Translations under genes and position numbers: made by a program | Notes under the pieces: model-generated | Seen by the model: the letters and a program-made list of their open reading frames with translations, nothing else | Databases searched by the model: none | Told to the model about the DNA's origin: nothing | Shown here: positions 1 through 7,826 of the stretch, in pieces | Layout: the number at the start of each line of letters is the position of its first letter | How positions within the stretch are numbered: position 1 is the first letter of the stretch | Assembly: GCA_022567275.1 (NCBI GenBank) | Contig: JADFHH010000013.1 | Span: 1 to 12,575 of the forward strand | DNA from: Pseudomonadota bacterium | Lineage (GTDB): Bacteria; Pseudomonadota; Alphaproteobacteria; Rhizobiales; Methyloligellaceae | Length of the DNA: 12,575 nt | Reading direction: 5' to 3'

Positions 1-164
1 AGAAAAAGGAAATCCAGTGCAAGGATTTGATCAGGGACGCCAGGGCCGCCCCGTCCATCGCCTCCAACGTGGAGTGGCGCGCGGAACGCCCGGCCCAGTT
101 CGCGGTCCCTGAAGACAAGCTGGTCGAGGCGGTGCGCGAAGTGCTCGCGCGGCACGAGAGCTAG
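1..164 (+). CDS. hisS: Histidyl-tRNA synthetase, C-terminal end (5' truncated by window)
   Basis: The frame beginning at base 3 is open to a TAG stop at 162-164 and encodes about 53 residues. The visible peptide ends in a pattern typical of the C-terminal anticodon-binding domain of alphaproteobacterial HisRS: NVEWRAERPAQ, then a VPEDKLVEAVREVLARH tail. HisRS charges tRNA-His with histidine in the cytoplasm. The identification rests on this tail plus the position five bases upstream of hisZ, an order common in alphaproteobacteria. The catalytic class II core is outside the window, so a different aminoacyl-tRNA synthetase-like protein cannot be fully excluded. Confidence 0.72.
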   Translation, partial: KKEIQCKDLIRDARAAPSIASNVEWRAERPAQFAVPEDKLVEAVREVLARHES

Positions 165-169
165 GACCC

Positions 170-1348
170 ATGGTTGCCGAAACCGCCGCCAGCTATGAGG
201 CCCTGCAAGCCCAGGACAATGCCATAATCGCGTTGTTTCAGAGCCGCGATTATGAGCTTGTCGCGCCCGCCTATCTCCAGCCCGCCGATCTGTTTCTCGA
301 CCGTATGGGCGAGGCCATACGCGGACGCACCTATGTGTTTACAGATCCCGGCGGCGCCGAGCTGTGCCTCAGGCCGGATGTCACCTTGCCCGCGTGCCGG
401 GTCTATCTGGAGCGTTACCCGAAGTCAGATGTGGAAGCGCGGTTTTGCTATAACGGCGCGGCGTTCCGCTACCAGCCCGGAGGGGCGGATGCGGCGCGCC
501 CGCGAGAATTCCGCCAGGCGGGGATCGAATATATCGGCGGCGCGGACCGCGCCAGCGCGGACGCCGAAGTGACTGGACTTGCTCTCGAGGCGGTGCGGTC
601 GGCGGGCTTGAAGGATTTCAAAATCCTGCTCGGCGATCTCGGCCTGTTCGAGGCCCTGATTCAAAGCCTCGATATCCCCGAGCGCTGGCGCTTGCGCATG
701 CGGCACTTCTTCTGGCGTCCGCCCGTGTTTCACGATTTGCTGCGGCAATTGTCGAGCGCTCGCGCGGGGTTGCCCGGCGCGGTGGAAGCAGAGCTGATCG
801 GCGCGCTCGACCCCGAAGATCACGAGGCCGCAACCGCCATCGTCGCCGCATATCTGGAAAGGGCAAGCATTCCGCTCGACGGCGTCAGAAGCCTGAGCGA
901 GATCGCCGAACGCCTGCGCGGCCGCGCCGCCGACGCCAGGCAGCCGCCCTTGCCGGCGGCGACGCTTCGCCTGATCGAGGATTATCTAAACGTTTCGGAC
1001 GCGCCGGGCGCCGCATTCGAGCGCATCGCGGAGCTGACCGGGGCGGGGGGGCTGGATTTGAGCGCCCCCCTCCAGGGCGCCCACACGCGCCTTGAGAAGC
1101 TGAAAGAGTTTGGCGTCGATACTGACAGCGCCACATTCAGCGCCGAGTTCGGGCGCGATCTTGAATATTACACCGGCCACGTGTTCCAGATCGAGATGCC
1201 GGGACGCGGCCGCGCCGGCCAGATCGCCGGTGGCGGACGCTATGACGATCTGCTGAAAAGTCTTGGCGCGCCGCGCGAGGTTCCCGCTGCCGGTTCGGCC
1301 ATCCACACCGAGCGGTTGCTGGCGGCGGTCCGCGGAGGCGTGGCATGA
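170..1348 (+). CDS. hisZ: ATP phosphoribosyltransferase regulatory subunit HisZ
   Basis: 392 residues with a class II aminoacyl-tRNA synthetase fold but no anticodon-binding domain. HisZ is a HisRS paralogue that pairs with short HisG to make the active, histidine-inhibited ATP phosphoribosyltransferase of the first histidine-biosynthesis step. Visible landmarks are a degenerate motif 2 (FRYQP at 99-103 and PREFRQAG at 111-118), the HisRS-like GRDLEYYTG at 328-336, and motif 3 GGGRYDDLL at 354-362. The protein stops about 30 residues after motif 3, which argues against a tRNA-charging HisRS. The ATG at 170 follows an AGGA only about 3 bases away, just after the hisS stop, so translation is probably coupled. 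The 3' end overlaps hisG by 4 bases (ATGA). The immediate neighbour being short-form HisG strongly supports HisZ. Confidence 0.93.
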   Translation: MVAETAASYEALQAQDNAIIALFQSRDYELVAPAYLQPADLFLDRMGEAIRGRTYVFTDPGGAELCLRPDVTLPACRVYLERYPKSDVEARFCYNGAAFRYQPGGADAARPREFRQAGIEYIGGADRASADAEVTGLALEAVRSAGLKDFKILLGDLGLFEALIQSLDIPERWRLRMRHFFWRPPVFHDLLRQLSSARAGLPGAVEAELIGALDPEDHEAATAIVAAYLERASIPLDGVRSLSEIAERLRGRAADARQPPLPAATLRLIEDYLNVSDAPGAAFERIAELTGAGGLDLSAPLQGAHTRLEKLKEFGVDTDSATFSAEFGRDLEYYTGHVFQIEMPGRGRAGQIAGGGRYDDLLKSLGAPREVPAAGSAIHTERLLAAVRGGVA

Positions 1349-2058
1349 GCGGCGATCCTCTCATCCTGGCGCTGCCCTCCAAGGGGCGGCTCATGGAGCA
1401 CGCCGGCGAAATATTCGAGGCCGCGGGCCTCACCATTCGCAAGACGGGACACACGCGCGGCTATCGCGGCGAGATCGCAGGCATAAAAGGCGTTGAAATC
1501 GCCTTCCTGCCGGCGGCCGAGATCGCGCAGCAACTGAGTCTGGGCCGGGTTCACGCCGGCATTACCGGCGCGGACCTCATACAAGAATCCGGCGCGGTGA
1601 CCGCCGGCCGGATCGAGCTGGTCCGTGCCCTCGGATTTGGCGGCGCGGATGTGGTCGTCGCCGTGCCCGAATGCTGGGTCGATGTGTCGAACATGGGAGA
1701 TCTCGAAGATGTCGCCGCCATCTTTTTCCGCGAGCACGCCAGGCGGCTGAGAGTGGCGACCAAATATCTCAATCTCACGCGCCGTTATTTTGCCGAGAAA
1801 GGCGTGACCGGCTACCGCATCGTGGAAAGCCTGGGCGCGACCGAGGGCACGGTGGCGGCTGGCACGGCGGAGCTCATCGTCGATATCACCTCGACCGGCA
1901 CGACGCTCAAGGCCAACCATCTCAAGGTGCTCGACGACGGGCTTATCCTGAAGAGCGAGGCCATGCTGGCGAGATCGAAACTGGCGGCCTGGCCGAAAGA
2001 TAAACAGGCGGTGCTGGAAGAGATTGTTTTACGTCTGGAGGCCGACCGCCAGGTATAG
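1345..2058 (+). CDS. hisG: ATP phosphoribosyltransferase catalytic subunit, short form
   Basis: 237 residues, the length of the short HisG class, which lacks the C-terminal regulatory domain of long HisG and needs HisZ. It condenses ATP and PRPP to N1-(5'-phosphoribosyl)-ATP, the committed step of histidine synthesis. The N-terminal LALPSKGRL (8-16), HAGITGADLI (70-79) and the PRPP-binding signature ending in DITSTGTTL (180-188) are all present. The start ATG lies inside the hisZ stop (ATGA), with GGAGG at 1334-1338, 6 bases upstream. The last 30 bases overlap the end of the convergent acetyltransferase gene on the other strand. No intrinsic terminator is visible after the stop. Confidence 0.96.
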   Translation: MSGDPLILALPSKGRLMEHAGEIFEAAGLTIRKTGHTRGYRGEIAGIKGVEIAFLPAAEIAQQLSLGRVHAGITGADLIQESGAVTAGRIELVRALGFGGADVVVAVPECWVDVSNMGDLEDVAAIFFREHARRLRVATKYLNLTRRYFAEKGVTGYRIVESLGATEGTVAAGTAELIVDITSTGTTLKANHLKVLDDGLILKSEAMLARSKLAAWPKDKQAVLEEIVLRLEADRQV

Positions 2059-3258
2059 CTTGTCCGCTGCCGCCGATGGCCTGGATGCGCCAAGACCTGA
2101 CTTCCATGCGCGTAGCCGTTTCGCCTGGCTCCAGAGCCGTGGCGACTGTTTGATTTTCAGCTTGATGAGAAGCCTGGTTTTGAGTGCCGCCGCGTAGACG
2201 AATCCCTTTGCGGTGACCGGAACAATGGCGTTCCGGCGCTCGCGCCGCTGCGTACACCAGCGCAATTTGTCCAGATCTTCGCCGGCGCCGCAGTCGAGCG
2301 TCTCGATGCCTTCATTGGCCAGATATTCCACCAGGCTCAGGAAAAGGAGTCTTCCCGGACCGTGGCGGCGCATGGACCCTGCGGTTATTGAAGCAATGAG
2401 GCCGTAAAATTTGTTCTGATAGATGAGTCCCAGATTGGTGGCGACGATTTCATCATCGACGCTGAGGGTGAATATCCGGGGGGTTGGACCGGCGTCCGTG
2501 TCCGGCATTTGAACCAGCAACCGGAAGAAATCCCGAACACCGGCATTGGCAAAACAATCCGGGATGCCCCTGTCCGCAAACCAGCTTCGTTTTTCCGCGA
2601 TGATGCCATCCATCACTTGCGAACGGGCCGGCCCTTGTTCGACAGCTTCAAAACGCACCGCACCCTGTTCACCGAGCCGGCGTTCGCAGCGGCGCATGTT
2701 TTTTCTTTGATTAGAGCTGAACCTCTCCTTGAAGTGCTGATGCCAGTCAGCGTTGAGGGGAAATGCATGGCCTTCGCTCGCGGCCGGGATGCCGGGAAGC
2801 CCGGCAAGCGGGTTGAGACTATTGCCGATTGCCAAGGGTTGATCCGCCAAATGTACCGCATCGATCCGCGGCAGGGCGGCGAGCACATGCGCCAGCAAAT
2901 CTTTCCCCTGCGGCAGGGTCTTATCCGTCCAGGCGGTGGGATGAAACAGGCCCGAAGTGTAATTGCCCTGTTCGGCGCCAAGCCACTCAAGCACGTCACA
3001 GCGCGCGCGTTTGCGAATGGTCAGGGGCAGCAGAAACACCATGTCACCCGAAGCGTCCCTGCCAATGGCAATCAGCGGCGTGCTGGCTTTTCCGGCGCTG
3101 CTGGCCCACGCATTGTTCCATTCCCACGTATCGTGCGGGCCGCCCCTGGCTTCAACCTGAAACTTGCGCCACAGATCGCGAAGCGCGAGGATATCGCGGT
3201 GAATCTCAACCGTGAGCGCGTGGCTCATTGTTGCAGTTTTTTTACCCGTTGCCGGCAT
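2029..3258 (-). CDS. CelD/BcsL-type acetyltransferase (GNAT fold)
   Basis: 409 residues from the chosen start. The central and C-terminal parts match the acetyltransferase family often annotated CelD/BcsL or Acetyltransf_6: a basic helix NQRKNMRRCERRL (183-195), a beta-rich stretch TLSVDDEIVATNLGLIYQNK (264-283), then RHGPGRLLFLSLVEYLANEGI (298-318) and LDCGAGEDLDKLRW (321-334). Members transfer acyl groups in polysaccharide or cell-surface modification, but the substrate here is unknown. No signal peptide or membrane segment is seen. The ATG at 3258 was chosen because AGAGGGA lies 5 bases upstream. A longer form from 3375 (448 aa) is open and has a GGGGGA upstream, but the extra 39 codons lack the G/C third-position bias of the rest. 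An ATG at 3228 is also possible. The gene lies after the groEL terminator, so it probably has its own promoter, and its TAA stop falls inside hisG. Confidence 0.8.
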   Translation of the reverse strand: MPATGKKTATMSHALTVEIHRDILALRDLWRKFQVEARGGPHDTWEWNNAWASSAGKASTPLIAIGRDASGDMVFLLPLTIRKRARCDVLEWLGAEQGNYTSGLFHPTAWTDKTLPQGKDLLAHVLAALPRIDAVHLADQPLAIGNSLNPLAGLPGIPAASEGHAFPLNADWHQHFKERFSSNQRKNMRRCERRLGEQGAVRFEAVEQGPARSQVMDGIIAEKRSWFADRGIPDCFANAGVRDFFRLLVQMPDTDAGPTPRIFTLSVDDEIVATNLGLIYQNKFYGLIASITAGSMRRHGPGRLLFLSLVEYLANEGIETLDCGAGEDLDKLRWCTQRRERRNAIVPVTAKGFVYAAALKTRLLIKLKIKQSPRLWSQAKRLRAWKSGLGASRPSAAADKLYLAVGLQT

Positions 3259-3344
3259 CTGTCCCTCTCTACCAAGCTTAGCGCTTGAACGGCACCGGCC
3301 GCAATGTGCAAAACCGATGCATTCGTCCCTTTTCGGGACACTTG

Positions 3345-3360
3345 TCTCCGTATACGGAGA
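3345..3360. promoter_or_regulatory. Perfect 16-base palindrome, possible operator
   Basis: TCTCCGTATACGGAGA is fully self-complementary. It lies 86 bases upstream of the chosen acetyltransferase start in non-coding DNA, and partial symmetry continues outside it (CTT on one side, AAGG on the other). Size and symmetry suit the binding site of a dimeric regulator such as a TetR- or MarR-type protein. No regulator gene is adjacent, so the role is inferred only. Confidence 0.4.
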
Positions 3361-3513
3361 AAGGCTGTCAGCCATGAAATCCCCCGGAAAACTGTGGTTT
3401 TCGCTAAATTCCGCGGCTGTGCTGGAAAATGATATGCAAATCGTCTGCCACGCGGTCCTCAGCGCGAAGAGGCGTCCCCGCGGGCTACATTTATGATCAT
3501 CGTTACAAGCCCC

Positions 3514-3559
3514 GCGAATAAAACAAAAGGGGCCGCCCCGGTTTCCCGGAGCGGCCCTT
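3514..3559 (-). terminator. Rho-independent terminator of groES-groEL
   Basis: Read on the - strand, the arm AAGGGCCGCTCCGG, a GAAA loop and the arm CCGGGGCGGCCCCTT form a stem of about 14 pairs with one bulged C and one G-T pair. It is followed by TTGTTTTATT. It starts 35 bases after the groEL stop, the expected place for the operon's end. The T tract lies only on the - strand side, so it is directional. Confidence 0.92.
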
Positions 3560-3594
3560 GTTTGCTTGTAACGGCTAGTTCAGGCGCCGGTGGC

Positions 3595-5247
<1,653 letters not shown>

Positions 5248-5335
5248 TTCTGACTCCTAACTGATTTTGAATGTCTTCTGTTGAAGGGGAGGCGGGCCGG
5301 CGTGTAAGCGCCAGCAATGTCCAGTGCCGTTATGG

Positions 5336-5623
5336 CTACTTGAGCACACCCATAATGTCGGACTCTTTCATGATGAGCAGCTCATCGCCGTCGAGTTTGA
5401 CTTCGGTGCCCGACCATTTGCCGAACAGCACCTTGTCGCCTGACTTGACGTCCAATGGCTCAATCTTGCCGTTATCGTCCCGTGCGCCGGGGCCGACAGC
5501 GATCACTTCGCCGGTTTGCGGTTTTTCCGCCGCCGTGTCGGGAATGATGATCCCGCCAGCGGTTTTCTGGTCCTCATCGATGCGCCGGACAACGACGCGA
5601 TCATGGAGTGGACGAAACTTCAT
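5336..5623 (-). CDS. groS: Co-chaperonin GroES (10 kDa, Hsp10)
   Basis: 95 residues starting MKFRPLHDRVVVRR, the conserved GroES N-terminus. GroES forms the heptameric lid that closes the GroEL chamber. The mobile loop region (EDQKTAGGIIIPDTAAEKP), the GEVIAVGPG turn and the DKVLFGKWSGTEV segment are all visible, and the end KESDIMGVLK is typical. The start at 5623 was chosen over an upstream in-frame ATG at 5710 because that one lies inside the CIRCE operator and adds 29 residues absent from the family. GGAGAG lies 7 bases upstream of 5623. It is the first gene of the groESL operon, with a leader of roughly 100 bases. Confidence 0.98.
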   Translation of the reverse strand: MKFRPLHDRVVVRRIDEDQKTAGGIIIPDTAAEKPQTGEVIAVGPGARDDNGKIEPLDVKSGDKVLFGKWSGTEVKLDGDELLIMKESDIMGVLK

Positions 5624-5665
5624 GGATAGTCTCTCCAATTTGCTACTGATGTGTGAAAAGGAAAT

Positions 5666-5689
5666 GTTCCCGCGCATCGATGCGGGAAC
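5666..5689 (-). promoter_or_regulatory. Near-perfect palindrome in the groES leader
   Basis: Arms GTTCCCGC and GCGGGAAC surround a CATCGATG core, giving a 22-base palindrome with one extra G. In RNA this can form a long stem-loop between CIRCE and the groES ribosome site, about 43 bases before the start codon. There is no T tract after it, so it is not an intrinsic terminator. It may stabilise the 5' end of the mRNA, as leader hairpins in other groESL transcripts do. Confidence 0.55.
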
Positions 5690-5697
5690 GGCCTCTG

Positions 5698-5724
5698 TTA
5701 GCGCTCTCATGTTGTGAGTGCTAA
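5698..5724 (-). promoter_or_regulatory. CIRCE operator (HrcA binding site)
   Basis: Half-sites TTAGCGCTC (5698-5706) and GAGTGCTAA (5716-5724) are separated by exactly 9 bases. This matches the consensus TTAGCACTC-N9-GAGTGCTAA with a single change (A to G in one arm). It lies directly downstream of the predicted -10 box and about 75 bases upstream of groES. CIRCE is the operator for the repressor HrcA, which releases on heat shock. No hrcA gene lies in the window. Confidence 0.96.
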
Positions 5725-5737
5725 CAGTCGATCACAG

Positions 5738-5766
5738 GAGATATTGCGCCGCGGCGGAAATGTCAA
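5738..5766 (-). promoter_or_regulatory. Sigma-70-type promoter of groES-groEL
   Basis: On the - strand a perfect -35 TTGACA (5761-5766) is followed after 17 bases by TATCTC (5738-5743) as -10. The inferred transcription start near 5731 places CIRCE within the first bases of the transcript, the usual repressor geometry. The -10 is imperfect. No clear sigma-32 promoter was seen. Confidence 0.72.
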
Positions 5767-5795
5767 GCGGCAGGGTTTTTAAGGCCGCGCCATGG

Positions 5796-6341
5796 TTAAT
5801 TGGAGCCCGGCTCCAAAGGATAGACGCGTTCCACCACATAAGGCCCGCCGCCGCGCGATTCACGCGCCGAAAAAAGCACGAAACGGGTGACGGGGAAGGG
5901 TGTGGAGACGAATGCGCCATGGCCGGCCAGGAGGGCGGCGACGGCGGCCGCTTTCGTGCGGCGCATCCGCGCCAGCGTGACATGGGGGTGAAAATTGCGC
6001 GTTTGCACCTCCAGCCCGGCCGCCAGGGCGGCTTGTTCATTGGCGCGGTTCAACGCACTCAGCGCCTCGTTTGGCGCGATACCGGCCCACAGCGCGCGCG
6101 GCCGCCCGCGCCCAAAACTCCCCAGACCGTCGAATATGAGTTCAAATGGCGCCGATTTAATCCGCTCCAGCGCTTGCGAGAACCGTTCCGCCACCACCGC
6201 GTCCACGTCTCCGGCGAAGCGCAGGGTGATGTGATAATTTTCCGGCTCCACCCAGCGCGCGCCTTCAAGTCCGCCGCGCAAGGAGGCCAGCCGCTCAGCG
6301 ATATGGGAGGGAATTTCAATCCCTGAGAAAAGTCTCGGCAT
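5796..6341 (-). CDS. thpR: RNA 2',3'-cyclic phosphodiesterase (2H phosphoesterase, ThpR/LigT)
   Basis: 181 residues with both HxTx motifs of the 2H phosphoesterase family: HITL at 37-40 and HVTL at 120-123. These two histidines and threonines line the active site that opens 2',3'-cyclic phosphates on RNA ends; members were first described as 2'-5' RNA ligases. The N-terminus MPRLFSGIEIP and the RFAGDV following the first motif are typical. The start is 12 bases after the tesA-like gene's stop and has no good ribosome site, which suggests translational coupling and a two-gene operon. The biological RNA target is not established for most members. Confidence 0.93.
   Translation of the reverse strand: MPRLFSGIEIPSHIAERLASLRGGLEGARWVEPENYHITLRFAGDVDAVVAERFSQALERIKSAPFELIFDGLGSFGRGRPRALWAGIAPNEALSALNRANEQAALAAGLEVQTRNFHPHVTLARMRRTKAAAVAALLAGHGAFVSTPFPVTRFVLFSARESRGGGPYVVERVYPLEPGSN
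5800..5816 (-). terminator. Inverted repeat at the end of thpR, possible weak terminator
   Basis: TTGGAGC / GCTCCAA with a 3-base loop is a perfect 7-pair hairpin covering the last thpR codons. On the - strand it is followed only by TTAACC rather than a T run, so intrinsic termination would be inefficient. It separates thpR from the downstream groES promoter. Confidence 0.3.
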
Positions 6342-6353
6342 GGCGGGCCGCGT

Positions 6354-7022
6354 CTATTGCGTTGTTGCGCGGCGTGCGGCGATGCGGCTCAGAAGCTTCT
6401 CGACCACGGGCAGCATGCCGGCGACGATGACTTTCACGCCTTCCGGGTTGGGATGCAGCCCGTCGGCCTGATTGAGTTTTCGCTTGCCGGCCACGTCATA
6501 GAGGAAAAACGGATACAGCAGCACGTCATGCTTTTTCGCCAGTTCGGGATAAATGCGATCGAAGGCTTTGGTGTATTCAACCCCGAGATTTCGCGGCGCC
6601 AGCATACCGGCGAGCAGCGGTTCCACACCCCTGGCCTTGATGCGGGCAAGAAGTTTGTCGAGATTGGCGCGCGATAAATCGGGGCGCAACCCGCGCAGCG
6701 CATCATTGGCGCCAAGCTCAAGGATTACGCCATGCGCACGGGTAGGGAAGGACCATTCGAAGCGCGCAAGTCCCGCCGCCGTGGTGTCGCCCGATACGCT
6801 TGCATTGATCACCCGCACGTCGTGGCCGCGCGCCGTTAACGCGCTCTCGAGGCGGGCGGGAAAAGCCTGGGCTTCGCGCACACCATAGCCTGCTGAAAGG
6901 CTGTCGCCATAGACCACGAGGGTGATTTGCTCGCCGGCACGGACGTAGCGCCCGGAAAAGCAGAGAAGGATTATCAACGCCGATGCGTATAATAGTGCAC
7001 GCAGCGCCTGAGCCTGATTCAT
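6354..7022 (-). CDS. tesA: TesA-like arylesterase / lysophospholipase (SGNH hydrolase), exported
   Basis: 222 residues from the chosen start. All four SGNH blocks are present: GDSLSAG with catalytic Ser41, the block II glycine at 78 (ASVSGDT), GAND with Asn106, and DGLHP with Asp187 and His190. The family hydrolyses acyl-thioesters, aryl esters and lysophospholipids in the periplasm. The N-terminus has a positive residue, a hydrophobic run (LLYASALIILLCF) and a small-residue end near VRAG, consistent with a signal peptide of about 29 residues. The ATG at 7022 has AGGAA 10 bases upstream. Upstream alternatives at 7046 (ATG) and 7049 (GTG) have only an A-rich leader. It is divergent from the ABC genes and followed by thpR. 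E. coli tesA is likewise divergent from ybbA-ybbP, which supports the name. Confidence 0.92.
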   Translation of the reverse strand: MNQAQALRALLYASALIILLCFSGRYVRAGEQITLVVYGDSLSAGYGVREAQAFPARLESALTARGHDVRVINASVSGDTTAAGLARFEWSFPTRAHGVILELGANDALRGLRPDLSRANLDKLLARIKARGVEPLLAGMLAPRNLGVEYTKAFDRIYPELAKKHDVLLYPFFLYDVAGKRKLNQADGLHPNPEGVKVIVAGMLPVVEKLLSRIAARRATTQ

Positions 7023-7049
7023 CGGTTGAGTTCCTGATAACGCCATCAC

Positions 7050-7112
7050 GATTTCTTTTTTTTATCGGTGTGCCGATTTGCTATGACACCTTGATATGAG
7101 GAATAACGGCTC
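7050..7112. promoter_or_regulatory. Divergent promoter region between tesA and ybbA
   Basis: This short region must carry start signals for both directions. It contains an 8-T run (7056-7063) directly followed by an inverted repeat ATCGG / CCGAT with a 4-base loop (7064-7077). A GAGGA ribosome site for the ABC ATPase lies just before its start. No convincing -35/-10 pair could be assigned on either strand. Confidence 0.4.
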
Positions 7113-7826
7113 ATGAAGCAAGATGTGAAACGCCCCGCGATCGCGCTGGAAGACGTCTGCGTGACCCTGCCGAGCCGGGCGGGCGATGTTGAAATCCTGC
7201 GCGGGGTCGATCTGACCATAAAACAAGACGAAGCCGTGGCCATCTCCGGGCCGAGCGGTTCCGGCAAGACGACCCTGCTGATGGTCACCGCCGGGCTGGA
7301 GCGCGCGACGTCCGGGCGCGTTGAAATCTCGGGCCAGCCGCTCGCCGGGCTAAGCGAGGATGCGCTGGCGAAAATGCGCGCCGGGTCCATCGGCATCGTG
7401 TTCCAGTCGTTCCATCTGGTGCCAACCATGACGGCGCTGGAAAATACCGCCCTGCCGCTGGAATTTCTCGATGCGCCCAACCCCTTCACCGCCGCGCGCA
7501 AGGCGCTCGCCGATGTCGGGCTGAGCGACCGCGCGGACCATTTCCCGGCACAGCTATCGGGTGGCGAGCAGCAGCGCGTCGCACTGGCGCGCGCGCTCAG
7601 TACGGGACCGAAAATCATCCTCGCCGATGAACCGACCGGCAATCTCGATAGCAAGACGGGGGGGCAAGTGATGGATTTGCTGTTCGATCTTCGCGCGCGC
7701 CATGGCGCGACGCTGATGCTGATCACCCATGACGAGAAGCTGGCAAAACGCTGCAGCCGGGTTCTGCACATGAACGACGGGCGCTTCGTGCAAACAACGC
7801 AAAAACGCAAAAAGGCGCGGGCATGA
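7113..7826 (+). CDS. ybbA: ABC transporter ATP-binding protein, YbbA/LolD type
   Basis: 237 residues with a complete ABC ATPase set: Walker A GPSGSGKTT (46-54), Q-loop Gln98, signature LSGGEQQ (148-154), Walker B IILADE with catalytic Glu173, and switch His206 in LMLITHD. It resembles the LolD/MacB/YbbA group, which pairs with FtsX-like permeases in extraction or mechanotransmission rather than simple transport. The ATG is preceded by GAGGA at about 10 bases. It overlaps the permease gene by 4 bases (ATGA), so the two are coupled. The divergent tesA-like neighbour is the same as for E. coli ybbA. The exact substrate is unknown. Confidence 0.94.
   Translation: MKQDVKRPAIALEDVCVTLPSRAGDVEILRGVDLTIKQDEAVAISGPSGSGKTTLLMVTAGLERATSGRVEISGQPLAGLSEDALAKMRAGSIGIVFQSFHLVPTMTALENTALPLEFLDAPNPFTAARKALADVGLSDRADHFPAQLSGGEQQRVALARALSTGPKIILADEPTGNLDSKTGGQVMDLLFDLRARHGATLMLITHDEKLAKRCSRVLHMNDGRFVQTTQKRKKARA

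Larger units (their letters stand above)
3259..3594. other. Intergenic region between groEL and the acetyltransferase gene
   Basis: 336 bases without a convincing gene. It holds the groESL terminator (3514-3559), a perfect 16-base palindrome (3345-3360), a small inverted repeat GTCCC / GGGAC (3325-3339) and presumably the acetyltransferase promoter. I could not identify a clear -35/-10 pair. A + strand ORF here has no ribosome site or family resemblance and is taken as chance. Confidence 0.7.

Noticed and set aside
170..1348. Reading the second gene as a tRNA-charging histidyl-tRNA synthetase
   Set aside because: It ends soon after motif 3 without an anticodon-binding domain, and it sits between hisS and short-form hisG, the usual place of hisZ.
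3212..3496. Open frame of 94 codons on the + strand between the acetyltransferase and groEL
   Set aside because: No ribosome site, no recognisable domain, and it overlaps the acetyltransferase start and its leader.
5624..5710. Longer groES start at 5710 adding 29 residues
   Set aside because: That ATG is inside the CIRCE operator, and the known family N-terminus begins at the ATG at 5623 with a good ribosome site.
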